Origin: Eshraghiella sp964441705
GTDB taxonomy: Bacteria; Bacillota; Clostridia; Lachnospirales; Lachnospiraceae
Assembly (NCBI GenBank): GCA_964441705.1
Contig: CAYTWF010000018.1
Location: forward strand, 1 to 43,772
Length of the DNA stretch: 43,772 nt
Direction of reading: 5' to 3'
Part shown: positions 8,617 to 16,982 of the stretch, piece by piece
How positions within the stretch are numbered: position 1 is the first letter of the stretch
How the letters are laid out: each line of letters opens with the position of its first letter
Made by a program: the position numbers and the translations under genes
Notes under the pieces: model-generated
Databases searched by the model: none
What the model was told of the DNA's origin: nothing
What the model saw: only the letters and a program-made list of their open reading frames with translations

Positions 8617-9357
8617 GTGAAAAGATTTTTTGCTAAATCCGAGAATATAACAGTTTCCCAGATATATATTGATGGTAGTGATGTTAATCATATTAAAAAT
8701 GTTCTGAGGATGAAGGCTGGTGATGAAATTCTGGCCAGCGGTGGAAATAATACTGATTATATATGTACAATCCGTGGGTTTGAGGATTCACGAGCGGTTC
8801 TTGATATAGTAAGCACTAAGGAAGCTGACAAGGAGCTGCCTGCAAGAATATATCTTTTTCAGGGGCTGCCAAAAGCAGACAAGCTGGAACTTATTATACA
8901 GAAGTGTGTAGAGCTTGGTGTATACGAAATAATTCCTGTTGCAATGAAGCGTTGTGTGGTTAAGCTTGATGATAAAAAGGCTGCTGCAAAGGTGGCAAGA
9001 TGGCAGGCAATAAGTGAGGGCGCAGCCAAACAGAGCGGACGCACGATAGTGCCGCAGATTCATAGCGTTATGAGCTTTTCTGAGGCAGTTAAGTATGCCG
9101 CCGGTCTTGATATGTCAATGATTCCCTATGAGCTGGCAGAGGGGATGGAGGCTACTCAAAGAGCGGTTGACCAGATTAAGCCGGGAATGAGTGTTGGCAT
9201 ATTCATAGGGCCTGAGGGTGGAATTGATTTAAATGAGCTGGATATGGCAGCGGCAGCAGGTGCAGTGCCTGTTTCACTTGGAAAAAGAATACTAAGGACA
9301 GAGACCGCAGGGCTATGTATAATGTCCATAATAATGTATCACCTTGAGATTAATTAA
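8617..9357 (+). CDS. rsmE: 16S rRNA (uracil-1498-N3)-methyltransferase
   Basis: This SPOUT-fold methyltransferase modifies U1498 of 16S rRNA in the decoding region. The product has 246 residues, starting at GTG 8617 after AGGAG 8606-8610. The N-terminal PUA-like part begins KRFFAKSENI and includes HIKNVLRMKAGDEI. The C-terminal trefoil-knot motifs are clear: IGPEGGIDLNELD and SLGKRILRTETAGL, which form the SAM pocket. The length is normal. It is expressed with prmA just upstream and is 17 bp from the cysteine desulfurase. Confidence 0.95.
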   Translation: MKRFFAKSENITVSQIYIDGSDVNHIKNVLRMKAGDEILASGGNNTDYICTIRGFEDSRAVLDIVSTKEADKELPARIYLFQGLPKADKLELIIQKCVELGVYEIIPVAMKRCVVKLDDKKAAAKVARWQAISEGAAKQSGRTIVPQIHSVMSFSEAVKYAAGLDMSMIPYELAEGMEATQRAVDQIKPGMSVGIFIGPEGGIDLNELDMAAAAGAVPVSLGKRILRTETAGLCIMSIIMYHLEIN

Positions 9358-9374
9358 CAGAAAGAAGAACAATA

Positions 9375-10532
9375 ATGGAAGCATATCTTGATAACTCAGC
9401 CACTACAATGGTGTCTGAGGATGTTGCAAAGCTGATGTACAATATAATGACGAAAGATTATGGCAATCCGTCCTCGATGCACCAGAAGGGCTTTGATGCT
9501 GAGAAATACATTAGAGAAGCAAAGGAAACCTTTGCCGGTATTCTTAAGGTATCAGACAAGGAAATATTTTTTACCTCAGGAGGAACGGAATCGGATAACC
9601 TGGCAATAATTGGAACAGCCATGGCTAATCAGCGAAGGGGCAGACACATTATCACCTCATGTATTGAACATCCGGCAGTTCTTGAATGCTTTCAGTTTCT
9701 GAAGGAGCAGGGCTTTGATATTACACTTCTGCCGGTTAACCAATATGGACAGGTGGAAGAGGAGACCCTTAAGGCTGCTCTTAGAGAGGATACTATACTT
9801 GTATCCATTATGTATGTTAATAATGAAATCGGTGCACTTGAACCAATTGAAAAGCTGGGAAAGCTGATTAAAGCTTATAATAAAGATATAGTATTTCATG
9901 TAGATGCTGTTCAGGGCTTTGGAAAATTCAGAATATATCCGTATAAACAGAACATTGATATTCTGTCAATAAGCAGCCATAAGATTCATGGGCCAAAGGG
10001 TGTTGGGGTTATTTTTATAAAGGATAAGACTAAGATTAAACCCATTGCCTTTGGAGGCGGACAGCAAAAGGGCATGCGTTCAGGAACGGAGAATGTTCCG
10101 GGAATAGCGGGAATGGCTCTTGCAGCTGCTAATATGTACAAGAATTTTGACGAGGATATTGATAAAATGTATGGACTTAAAGAATATTTTATCAATGAGA
10201 TTGGCAAGCTTGAGGGTACAATTGTTAATGGTCTTACAGGACGTGATAGTGCCCCTCATGTTGTAAGCGTAAGCTTTGAAGGGATTACCAAAAGCGAGGT
10301 TTTACTTCACGCACTTGAGGAAAAGGGTATATATGTGTCCTCTGGTTCAGCCTGTGCCTCTAATCACCCGGCACTTAGCAACACACTTATGGCCATTGGT
10401 GTGAAAAGAGAGCTCCTTACTTCAACATTAAGATTCAGCTTTTCCATATATACTACAAAGGAAGAGCTTGATTATACACTTGACGCAGTCAGAGAATTAT
10501 TACCTGTTCTTAGAAGATACAGGCCAAGATAG
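9375..10532 (+). CDS. Cysteine desulfurase (NifS/IscS family)
   Basis: This PLP enzyme converts cysteine to alanine and passes persulfide sulfur to an acceptor. The product has 385 residues, starting at ATG 9375. It opens with YLDNSATTMVS and has SGGTESDNLAI for cofactor phosphate binding. HVDAVQGFGK follows, then SSHKIHGPKGVG with the Schiff-base lysine at about 203, and SSGSACASNHPALS with the catalytic Cys at about 327. Its partner is almost certainly the adjacent thiI, 11 bp downstream. This mirrors the NifZ-ThiI arrangement of Bacillota, where the desulfurase is dedicated to 4-thiouridine. That specificity is inferred from context; a general iron-sulfur role cannot be excluded. Confidence 0.93.
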   Translation: MEAYLDNSATTMVSEDVAKLMYNIMTKDYGNPSSMHQKGFDAEKYIREAKETFAGILKVSDKEIFFTSGGTESDNLAIIGTAMANQRRGRHIITSCIEHPAVLECFQFLKEQGFDITLLPVNQYGQVEEETLKAALREDTILVSIMYVNNEIGALEPIEKLGKLIKAYNKDIVFHVDAVQGFGKFRIYPYKQNIDILSISSHKIHGPKGVGVIFIKDKTKIKPIAFGGGQQKGMRSGTENVPGIAGMALAAANMYKNFDEDIDKMYGLKEYFINEIGKLEGTIVNGLTGRDSAPHVVSVSFEGITKSEVLLHALEEKGIYVSSGSACASNHPALSNTLMAIGVKRELLTSTLRFSFSIYTTKEELDYTLDAVRELLPVLRRYRPR

Positions 10533-10543
10533 AAAGGAATAAT

Positions 10544-11722
10544 ATGTACAAAGCATTTTTAATTAAGTACGGAGAAATCGGTACAAAGGGAAAGAACAGA
10601 TTTATGTTCGAAGACGCTCTTTGCAGACAGATTAGAAGAGCATTAAAAAAGATTGACGGACAGTTTGATGTAACTAAGGAGCAGGGAAGAATCTACGTTG
10701 AATATTCAAGCGATTTTGATTATGATGAGGTAGTTGCTGCTCTTAAGACTGTGTTCGGAATTATCTGGATATGTCCAATGCTGCAGGTGGAGGATACAGG
10801 CTTTGATGACCTGGCAGCTAATATAATTGACTATATTAAGGACATATATCCAAAGGCAGACTTTACCTTTAAGGTTAAGTCAAGACGTGCCCGCAAGAAT
10901 TATCCTAAGGATTCACAGCAGATTAATGCTGATATGGGAGAGCGGATTCTTGATGCATTTCCTGATGTAAGGGTTGATGTTCATAAGCCTGATATTGAAT
11001 TTAATATTGAAATTAGAAATCACATTAATATCTATTCAGAATTTATACCGGGACCTGGCGGAATGCCTGTTGGAACTAATGGAAAGGCTACACTTCTTTT
11101 ATCCGGCGGAATTGACAGTCCTGTAGCAGGCTATATGATTGCTAAAAGAGGTGTCATTATTGATGCAGTATATTTTCATGCACCACCATATACAAGTGAG
11201 AGAGCCAAGCAGAAGGTAGTAGACCTTGCAAAGCTTGTAGCTGTATATTCAGGTCCAATAAGACTACATGTGGTTAATTTTACAGATATTCAGCTGTATA
11301 TATATGACCAGTGTCCACATGACGAGCTTACAATTATTATGAGAAGATATATGATGCTTATTGCTGAGCATTTTGCCAAGGAAAATGATTCACTTGGACT
11401 TATTACCGGTGAATGTATTGGTCAGGTTGCCAGTCAGACAATGGCAAGTCTTGCAGTTACCAATGAGGTATGTACGCTGTCTGTATTAAGACCCCTTATT
11501 GGATTTGATAAGCAGGAGATTATTAATATATCTGAAAAGATTGGAACCTATGAGACATCAATTCTTCCTTTTGAGGACTGCTGTACAATATTTGTTGCCA
11601 AGCATCCTGTTACCAAGCCTAATCTTAAAGCAATTAAACGCTCGGAGACTAAGCTGACTGAAAAAATTGATGAAATGATGAAGACTGCAATAGATACTAC
11701 AGAGGTTATCTGGATAGAGTAG
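10544..11722 (+). CDS. thiI: tRNA 4-thiouridine synthase ThiI
   Basis: It uses ATP to adenylate U8 of tRNA and inserts sulfur delivered by a cysteine desulfurase; it may also feed thiamine thiazole synthesis. The product has 392 residues, starting at ATG 10544 after AAAGGA. The N-terminal ferredoxin-like domain (AFLIKYGEIGTKGKNR) is followed by a THUMP domain and then the PP-loop SGGIDS at residues 187-192. There is no C-terminal rhodanese domain, so it is the short Bacillota-type ThiI. The preceding desulfurase gene presumably provides sulfur directly. Confidence 0.96.
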   Translation: MYKAFLIKYGEIGTKGKNRFMFEDALCRQIRRALKKIDGQFDVTKEQGRIYVEYSSDFDYDEVVAALKTVFGIIWICPMLQVEDTGFDDLAANIIDYIKDIYPKADFTFKVKSRRARKNYPKDSQQINADMGERILDAFPDVRVDVHKPDIEFNIEIRNHINIYSEFIPGPGGMPVGTNGKATLLLSGGIDSPVAGYMIAKRGVIIDAVYFHAPPYTSERAKQKVVDLAKLVAVYSGPIRLHVVNFTDIQLYIYDQCPHDELTIIMRRYMMLIAEHFAKENDSLGLITGECIGQVASQTMASLAVTNEVCTLSVLRPLIGFDKQEIINISEKIGTYETSILPFEDCCTIFVAKHPVTKPNLKAIKRSETKLTEKIDEMMKTAIDTTEVIWIE

Positions 11723-11738
11723 GATATGAATATAAAGT

Positions 11739-11768
11739 AAAAAAGCTGCCCGGTGTTACCGGGCAGCT
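11739..11768 (-). terminator. Terminator of the HPr-like gene, perhaps shared with thiI
   Basis: A perfect 10-bp GC-rich stem (11744-11753 with 11759-11768) has a five-base loop. Read on the minus strand it ends in a run of six T, so it terminates the minus-strand gene at 11791-12018. On the plus strand there is no T run, so any effect on thiI would be weak. Confidence 0.85.
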
Positions 11769-11790
11769 GATTAAGAAATTTGCATCTTAA

Positions 11791-12018
11791 TTAGATAAGA
11801 TAAGGCTTAAGTATCTCAAGAATCTTTGCATCATCATCTGAGTGAATGTTAAGTTCGATTGGCTTGGATAAATCCAGACTGAAGATACCCATGATTGACT
11901 TTGCATCAATAACGTATCTGCCTGATACTAAATCGAAATCGCTGTCGAATTTAGCGATATCATTAACAAATGATTTAACCTTTTCAATTGAGTTTAAAGA
12001 AATCTGTACTGACTTCAT
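11791..12018 (-). CDS. HPr-like protein lacking the phosphorylatable histidine
   Basis: A 75-residue protein. The start lies downstream of AGAGGAGGT on the minus strand. The C-terminal half is clearly HPr-like: DAKSIMGIFSLDLSKPIEL matches the Ser46 helix of HPr/Crh, with Ser41 in the regulatory-serine position. The N-terminal region that should hold the active-site His (HARPA in true HPr) reads SLNSIEKVKSF and has no histidine. It cannot therefore be a normal PTS phosphocarrier. By analogy with Crh, it may act through the serine in carbon regulation, or it may have lost phosphorylation altogether. It is a single-gene transcript with its own promoter and terminator. Confidence 0.8.
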   Translation of the reverse strand: MKSVQISLNSIEKVKSFVNDIAKFDSDFDLVSGRYVIDAKSIMGIFSLDLSKPIELNIHSDDDAKILEILKPYLI

Positions 12019-12059
12019 AATTATACCTCCTCTAAATTGAGAATTTATTTAATATCTAT

Positions 12060-12088
12060 ATAGTACAATGATGGGGTAAGGATGTCAA
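12060..12088 (-). promoter_or_regulatory. Promoter of the HPr-like gene
   Basis: Read on the minus strand, TTGACA (12083-12088) and TACTAT (12060-12065) are separated by 17 bp, about 40 bp before the start codon. Confidence 0.7.
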
Positions 12089-12139
12089 TAATTGAATTGC
12101 ACAAAAAAACTATGAAATATACAGGAGAATTACTAAAAA

Positions 12140-13456
12140 ATGAAAAAATGTGCGCTACACAATCTTGGCTGTAAGGTCAATTCATACGAAACCCAGGCTA
12201 TGCAGCAGCTGATGGAGGAGGCTGGATATCAGATTGTCCCTTTTGGCGAGGAAAAAGCTGATATATATATTGTGAATACCTGCAGTGTTACCAACATTGC
12301 TGACAGAAAATCCCGTCAGATGATTCACAAGGCAAGAAAGCTTAATCCGGATGCCGTTATTGTTGCCACCGGATGTTATGTTGAATCAGCGGGAGCCAGT
12401 GTGGACGAGGATATAGATATTGTCATAGGCAATAATGAGAAAAGCAGACTTCTGGATATTATTAACAGCTATTATGACGATATAACAGAGGTGAAGCATG
12501 AGGACATAAACAGTGTCACCTTCTTTGATGAGATGGATATTAATGGCCCATCAGAGCATACACGTTCATATGTAAAAATCCAGGATGGCTGTAATAGATT
12601 CTGCTCATATTGTATTATTCCTTATGTAAGGGGAAGAATAAGAAGCAGAGACCCACGGGAAACAATTGAGGAGATTAAAAGAATTGCCGGCTCAGGCTGT
12701 CAGGAGGTTGTACTTACAGGAATACATCTTTCCTCATATGGACTTGATATCCCTGAAAAAAATATTGGTCTCATTGACATTATAGAGCAGATTAATGAAA
12801 TAGCTGGTATTGAAAGAATCAGACTGGGGTCACTTGAACCACGAATTGTAACTGAAGAATTTGCCAGGAGACTTTCTGCCTGCAGCAAGGTGTGTCCTCA
12901 TTTCCACCTGTCATTGCAAAGTGGCTGTAATGAGACTCTTAAGAGAATGAACAGACAGTATACTGTTGATGAATTTGAAAATGGCGTTAAGCTTCTTCGT
13001 CAGTATTTTAACAATCCGGCTATTACAACAGATGTGATTGTGGGATTTCCGGGAGAGACTGAAGCGGAATTTGAGACAACAAAGGCTTATCTTGAAAAAA
13101 TATGTTTTTATGAGCTCCATGTTTTTAAATACTCCAGAAGAAAAGGAACTGTAGCTGATAAAATGCCTGGTCAGCACACTGATAAGGAAAAAACAATTAG
13201 AAGTGAGGTGCTGCTAAGACTTGATGAAAAGCTTAGTACAGAATATAGAAAAGGCTATATTGGTACTGCCTGCAAGGTGCTTCTTGAAGAAGAGATAAAG
13301 CTTGGAAATGTTAATTATATTACCGGTTATACGCCTACTTATGTTAAGGTGGCAGTTAGTAATCTGGATGGCAGATTTAAGCCTAATGAAATAATCAATG
13401 TGGAAATTGTTGAACTTTGTGGAAAAGATATGGTAATTGGTGTTGCCGAAAACTGA
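12140..13456 (+). CDS. mtaB: tRNA t6A37 methylthiotransferase MtaB
   Basis: A radical-SAM enzyme that adds a methylthio group to N6-threonylcarbamoyladenosine at tRNA position 37. The product has 438 residues, starting at ATG 12140. The N-terminal UPF0004 domain has cluster cysteines at 11 (LGCKVNSYE), 48 (NTCSVT) and 79 (TGCY). The radical-SAM motif CNRFCSYC places C151, C155 and C158. YVRGRIRSRDP and LSLQSGCNETLKRMNR are typical of MtaB/YqeV rather than MiaB. A C-terminal TRAM-like region is present. The gene is divergent from the HPr-like gene. Confidence 0.95.
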   Translation: MKKCALHNLGCKVNSYETQAMQQLMEEAGYQIVPFGEEKADIYIVNTCSVTNIADRKSRQMIHKARKLNPDAVIVATGCYVESAGASVDEDIDIVIGNNEKSRLLDIINSYYDDITEVKHEDINSVTFFDEMDINGPSEHTRSYVKIQDGCNRFCSYCIIPYVRGRIRSRDPRETIEEIKRIAGSGCQEVVLTGIHLSSYGLDIPEKNIGLIDIIEQINEIAGIERIRLGSLEPRIVTEEFARRLSACSKVCPHFHLSLQSGCNETLKRMNRQYTVDEFENGVKLLRQYFNNPAITTDVIVGFPGETEAEFETTKAYLEKICFYELHVFKYSRRKGTVADKMPGQHTDKEKTIRSEVLLRLDEKLSTEYRKGYIGTACKVLLEEEIKLGNVNYITGYTPTYVKVAVSNLDGRFKPNEIINVEIVELCGKDMVIGVAEN

Positions 13457-13500
13457 TTTTTATATTATTATAGAGGAAGAGTTAAAAAGGACGTGATAAA

Positions 13501-13761
13501 ATGGATGAGATTAACAAAACACAATTTTTCAAAGTACAGCCTGAGCAGACTCTTCAGGTATCAGAGATAATTGCACAGGTTTATGAGGCACTGACTGACA
13601 AAGGATACAATGCAGTTAACCAGATAGTCGGCTATATTATGTCTGGTGACCCAACATATATAACAAGCCATCGTAATGCCCGCAGTCTTATAATGAAGGT
13701 TGAGCGTGACGAGCTGGTAGAAGAGATGCTTAAGAGCTATATTGACGTAAAGGGTCTGTAG
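13501..13761 (+). CDS. IreB-family regulatory phosphoprotein (UPF0297, YrzL-like)
   Basis: A small protein of 86 residues, starting at ATG 13501 after AAAGGA. It contains LTDKGYNAVNQIVGYIMSGDP and YITSHRNARSLI, which are strongly conserved in the IreB/YrzL family. In Enterococcus faecalis IreB is a substrate of the PASTA kinase IreK and influences cephalosporin tolerance; the phosphorylated N-terminal Thr residues there may correspond to Thr7 here, which is inference. It is followed by ruvX with 1 bp between them, the same order as yrzL-yrrK in B. subtilis. Confidence 0.93.
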   Translation: MDEINKTQFFKVQPEQTLQVSEIIAQVYEALTDKGYNAVNQIVGYIMSGDPTYITSHRNARSLIMKVERDELVEEMLKSYIDVKGL

Positions 13762-13762
13762 T

Positions 13763-14182
13763 ATGAGGATACTTGGACTTGATTATGGAAGCAGGACAGT
13801 TGGAGTTGCAGTCTGTGACCCATTGGGGATAACAGCCCAGGGGGTTGAGATTGTGCGCCGTAAGGAAGAAGATAAGCTTAGAAAGACACTTGCAAGAATA
13901 GAAGAGATTATTAAAGAATATCAGGTAGAGAAGATTGTTCTGGGACTTCCTTTGAACATGAATGATACTGAAGGCGTCCGCGTGGAGAAGACAAGAGAAT
14001 TTGCTGCCATGCTTGAGAGACGCAGTGGACTTCCCATTATTATGTGGGATGAGAGATTAACCACAGTTGAGGCAGATAATATAATGATAGAAGCAGGAAT
14101 CAGAAGAGAGAACCGCAAGGATTATGTAGATATGATTGCTGCCCAGATTATTTTACAGGGCTATTTAGACAGCCTTACATAG
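13763..14182 (+). CDS. ruvX: Holliday junction resolvase-like RNase RuvX (YqgF)
   Basis: An RNase H-fold protein implicated in 16S rRNA 5' processing, or proposed as a Holliday junction resolvase. The product has 139 residues, starting at ATG 13763. Conserved acidic motifs are present: GLDYGSRTVGVAV at the N-terminus, VLGLPLNMNDTEG in the middle, WDERLTTVEA, and a C-terminal DYVDMIAAQIIL. The length and order of motifs are normal. It is translationally linked to the ireB-like gene. Confidence 0.94.
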   Translation: MRILGLDYGSRTVGVAVCDPLGITAQGVEIVRRKEEDKLRKTLARIEEIIKEYQVEKIVLGLPLNMNDTEGVRVEKTREFAAMLERRSGLPIIMWDERLTTVEADNIMIEAGIRRENRKDYVDMIAAQIILQGYLDSLT

Positions 14183-14208
14183 AGAATTGTATGTAGATTG
14201 GAGTTATA

Positions 14209-14460
14209 ATGGAGACAATAACAATAACAGCAGATGACGAGGAGATTGAATTATTCGTTATCGAACAGACCAAGGTTAATGGTGTTAATTACCTTCTGAC
14301 ATCTGAGTCGGAAGATGATGAAGCGGAAGCTTATATATTAAAAGATGTTTCAAAGGATGAGGATACTCAGGCTGTATATGAGTTCGTTGAGGATGACAAT
14401 GAACTTGCGGTACTGGCGGATGTATTTTCAGAACTGGTTGAGGATACGGACATAATTTAA
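14209..14460 (+). CDS. DUF1292 protein (YrzB-like)
   Basis: A highly acidic 83-residue protein, starting at ATG 14209 with GGAGT upstream. It contains ELFVIEQTKVNGVNYLL and AYILKDVSKDEDTQAVYEFV, the core of DUF1292. Its function is unknown; it is consistently found after ireB and ruvX in Bacillota, as here. The acidity suggests a protein or ribosome contact, but that is speculation. Confidence 0.9.
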   Translation: METITITADDEEIELFVIEQTKVNGVNYLLTSESEDDEAEAYILKDVSKDEDTQAVYEFVEDDNELAVLADVFSELVEDTDII

Positions 14461-14507
14461 TTCTTAACAGAGAACGGACTTTTTAGAAATTTAGGAGGCA
14501 TTATATT

Positions 14508-16178
14508 TTGCAGAAAAAAGAGAATAGCGGTAGCGTCAAGATTATCCCACTTGGAGGTCTTGAGCAGATTGGAATGAACATGACTGCCTTTATGTATGAA
14601 GACAGTATTATTGTTGTGGACTGTGGTCTGTCATTCCCAGATGATGATATGTTAGGAATTGACCTTGTAATTCCTGATGTAACATTTCTTAAGGACAATA
14701 TTGAGAAGGTAAAGGGCTTTGTTGTAACCCATGGACATGAGGACCATATAGGTGCGTTTCCATATGTTATTAAAGACATTAACAAGCCTATATATGCAAC
14801 TAAGCTTACAATGGGAATTATAGAGACTAAGTTCCGTGAGCATAATCTTCTCTCATGTACCAAGAGAAAGACAGTAAGCTATGGACAGAGCATCATCCTT
14901 GGCAAATTCAGAATTGAATTTATCAGAACGAATCACAGCATCGGGGACTCCTGTGCCCTTGCGATTCATACACCTGCTGGTGTAATTGTGCACACAGGAG
15001 ATTTTAAGGTGGATTACACACCTGTATATGGAGAACCAATAGACCTTCAGAGGTTTGGCGAGCTTGGTAAAAAAGGCGTGCTTGCCCTTATGTGTGACAG
15101 CACTAATATATTCAGACCGGGCTATACCATGTCTGAGAAGACAGTTGGTAAGACCTTTGAGACTATATTTGATGATAATCCTAAGAGCAGAATAATTGTT
15201 GCTACATTTGCATCCAATGTAGACAGAGTTCAGCAGATAATTAATTCTGCATGTTCACATGGAAGAAAGGTTGCTGTTGAGGGCAGGAGTATGGTTAACA
15301 TACTGAATGTTGCAACAGAGCTTGGATATATTAATATGCCTGATGGCACTTTGATTGATACAGAGGAAATCAAAAAATATCCTGATGACCAGGTTACTAT
15401 AATCACAACAGGAAGCCAGGGAGAATCCATGGCAGCGTTGTCAAGAATGGCTGCTTCAATTCATAAAAAGGTAACTATTAAGCCTGGTGATGTAATTATT
15501 GTAAGTGCAACACCTATTCCGGGTAATGAGAAATCTGTTGCCAAGCTCATTAATGAGCTTTCGATGAAGGGTGCCAAAGTTATCTTCCAGGATACACATG
15601 TATCAGGACATGCATCACAGGAGGAGGTTAAGCTTGTATATTCAATACTTAAGCCTAAATACTCTATTCCTGTACATGGAGAGTACAGACATCTTGTTAA
15701 GCATGCTGAACTTGCTGAACAGATGGGTATTCCAAAGGATAATATTTTTGTAATGTCCTCAGGTGATGTCCTTGAGATATCAGAGGATAAGGCCGCAGTC
15801 ACAGGTACTGTTCCATGCGGAGCATTGATGGTTGATGGACTCGGCGTTGGAGATGTAGGTAATATTGTATTAAGAGACAGACAGACACTTGCAGAGAATG
15901 GTATTATTATTGTTGTGCTTACACTTGATAAGTACACTAATCAGCTTCTGGCAGGTCCTGATATTGTTACAAGAGGCTTTGTATATGTTCGAGAATCAGA
16001 GCTGCTTATAGATGATGCAACAACAGTTGTATATGAGGCAGTTATGAAATGTCTCGATAATAATATTTCAGACTGGTCCAAGATTAAAGGCGTTATTAAG
16101 GACAGTCTTGGAGATTACATCTGGAAAAAGATGAAGAGAACACCTATGATTCTTCCAATTATTATGGAGGTATCATAA
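14508..16178 (+). CDS. rnj: Ribonuclease J
   Basis: A metallo-beta-lactamase/beta-CASP ribonuclease that combines 5'-3' exonuclease and endonuclease activity in mRNA decay and rRNA maturation. The product has 556 residues. The start is TTG 14508, 9 nt after AGGAGG at 14493-14498; no ATG fits better. Visible motifs are HGHEDH at residues 75-80, HTGDFKVD, LMCDSTN, the beta-CASP segments VEGRSMVN and TGSQGES, and VSGHASQEE. The C-terminal RNase J domain is present. In B. subtilis the corresponding yrzB-yrrL interval has no RNase J gene, so this insertion is a lineage feature. Confidence 0.95.
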   Translation: MQKKENSGSVKIIPLGGLEQIGMNMTAFMYEDSIIVVDCGLSFPDDDMLGIDLVIPDVTFLKDNIEKVKGFVVTHGHEDHIGAFPYVIKDINKPIYATKLTMGIIETKFREHNLLSCTKRKTVSYGQSIILGKFRIEFIRTNHSIGDSCALAIHTPAGVIVHTGDFKVDYTPVYGEPIDLQRFGELGKKGVLALMCDSTNIFRPGYTMSEKTVGKTFETIFDDNPKSRIIVATFASNVDRVQQIINSACSHGRKVAVEGRSMVNILNVATELGYINMPDGTLIDTEEIKKYPDDQVTIITTGSQGESMAALSRMAASIHKKVTIKPGDVIIVSATPIPGNEKSVAKLINELSMKGAKVIFQDTHVSGHASQEEVKLVYSILKPKYSIPVHGEYRHLVKHAELAEQMGIPKDNIFVMSSGDVLEISEDKAAVTGTVPCGALMVDGLGVGDVGNIVLRDRQTLAENGIIIVVLTLDKYTNQLLAGPDIVTRGFVYVRESELLIDDATTVVYEAVMKCLDNNISDWSKIKGVIKDSLGDYIWKKMKRTPMILPIIMEVS

Positions 16179-16201
16179 TTCCATCTTCGGGAGGCTTTTA
16201 G

Positions 16202-16570
16202 ATGAATGATGAAGTAGATATTGTAGAGGATAGAGAGACAGACCGTCTGGCCGTAATGCTTGGCCAGGCAGTCTGTAATAGTGAGGAATACAGATATTAT
16301 CAGGAGAAGCTTTCAGAGCTTAAGAAGAATCCTGAGCTGTATGCCAAGGTTAATGAATTAAGAAGAAGCCATTTCATGCTTCAGAATGGAAGCGATAATA
16401 AAATGACTTATGAAGAGTATGCCAATATATCTGCTTTATCAAAACAGCTTAGGGAGAATCCGCTTGCCAATGCGTTTCTTGATTCTGAGATTGGAATTGG
16501 CAGACTTGTTCAGCATATATATCGTAAGGTAATGGTGAGCATTGATTTTGACAGTGATTTTCTTAACTAA
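16202..16570 (+). CDS. YlbF/YmcA-family protein
   Basis: A 122-residue, mostly alpha-helical protein, starting at ATG 16202 with GGAGG 7-11 nt upstream. AVMLGQAVCNSEEYRYYQEK and LSKQLRENPLANAFLDSE match the YlbF/YmcA (DUF964) family. In B. subtilis YlbF, YmcA and YaaT form a complex that guides RNase Y to operon mRNAs. Placement immediately after RNase J suggests a link to RNA decay here too, which is inferred from context. Confidence 0.8.
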   Translation: MNDEVDIVEDRETDRLAVMLGQAVCNSEEYRYYQEKLSELKKNPELYAKVNELRRSHFMLQNGSDNKMTYEEYANISALSKQLRENPLANAFLDSEIGIGRLVQHIYRKVMVSIDFDSDFLN

Positions 16571-16588
16571 AGGTGTGAGGTAGCAATA

Positions 16589-16981
16589 ATGGAAAGCAGA
16601 AAATTCGCAGGAACCTTCCTGTCGGTTACAGTCAAAACATGTTTGTTTATTTTAATCGTGGTAGCACTGTATTTTGTAGGGCGTCTGGCATATGGCTTTG
16701 GACATGATGTTTTTGATGAGCAGCCTATGGCAGCTGACGGCTCAGGCGTAGAGATAATTGTGGATATACCGGTTGGTTCGTCTGTAGGCGATATTGCAGA
16801 CATTCTTGCACAGAAGGGTCTTGTAAGCAGTGCGGTTCTTTTTAAAACTCAGGCAAGACTTTCAGATTATTATAAAAAATTTATACCGGGCACATACACA
16901 TTAAGTACTGAGATGACACCGACTGAAATCATGGTGGTTCTGTGCACGAAGCCGGAAGAAGAGACTACGGAGGCTAAGTGA
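16589..16981 (+). CDS. MltG-like membrane protein lacking the catalytic domain
   Basis: A 130-residue protein, starting at ATG 16589 with GAGGT upstream. One membrane helix spans about residues 12-33 (KTCLFILIVVALYFVGRLAY). The exterior part, VDIPVGSSVGDIADILAQKG then VSSAVLFKTQARL and FIPGTYTLSTEM, matches the LysM-like N-terminal domain of the endolytic transglycosylase MltG (YceG). Full MltG is about 340 residues and continues into a catalytic domain with an essential Glu; here the gene stops after TPTEIMVVLCTKP. The next gene starts 1 bp later, so no remnant of the catalytic domain exists. It sits where yrrL (mltG) sits in B. subtilis. It may be a structural regulator of peptidoglycan synthesis rather than an enzyme. 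Confidence 0.75.
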   Translation: MESRKFAGTFLSVTVKTCLFILIVVALYFVGRLAYGFGHDVFDEQPMAADGSGVEIIVDIPVGSSVGDIADILAQKGLVSSAVLFKTQARLSDYYKKFIPGTYTLSTEMTPTEIMVVLCTKPEEETTEAK

Positions 16982-16982
16982 C

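Noticed and set aside
11846..12040. Plus-strand open frame of 64 codons opposite the HPr-like gene
   Set aside because: It is antisense to a gene with clear homology, promoter and ribosome binding site; the plus-strand frame has no recognisable content.
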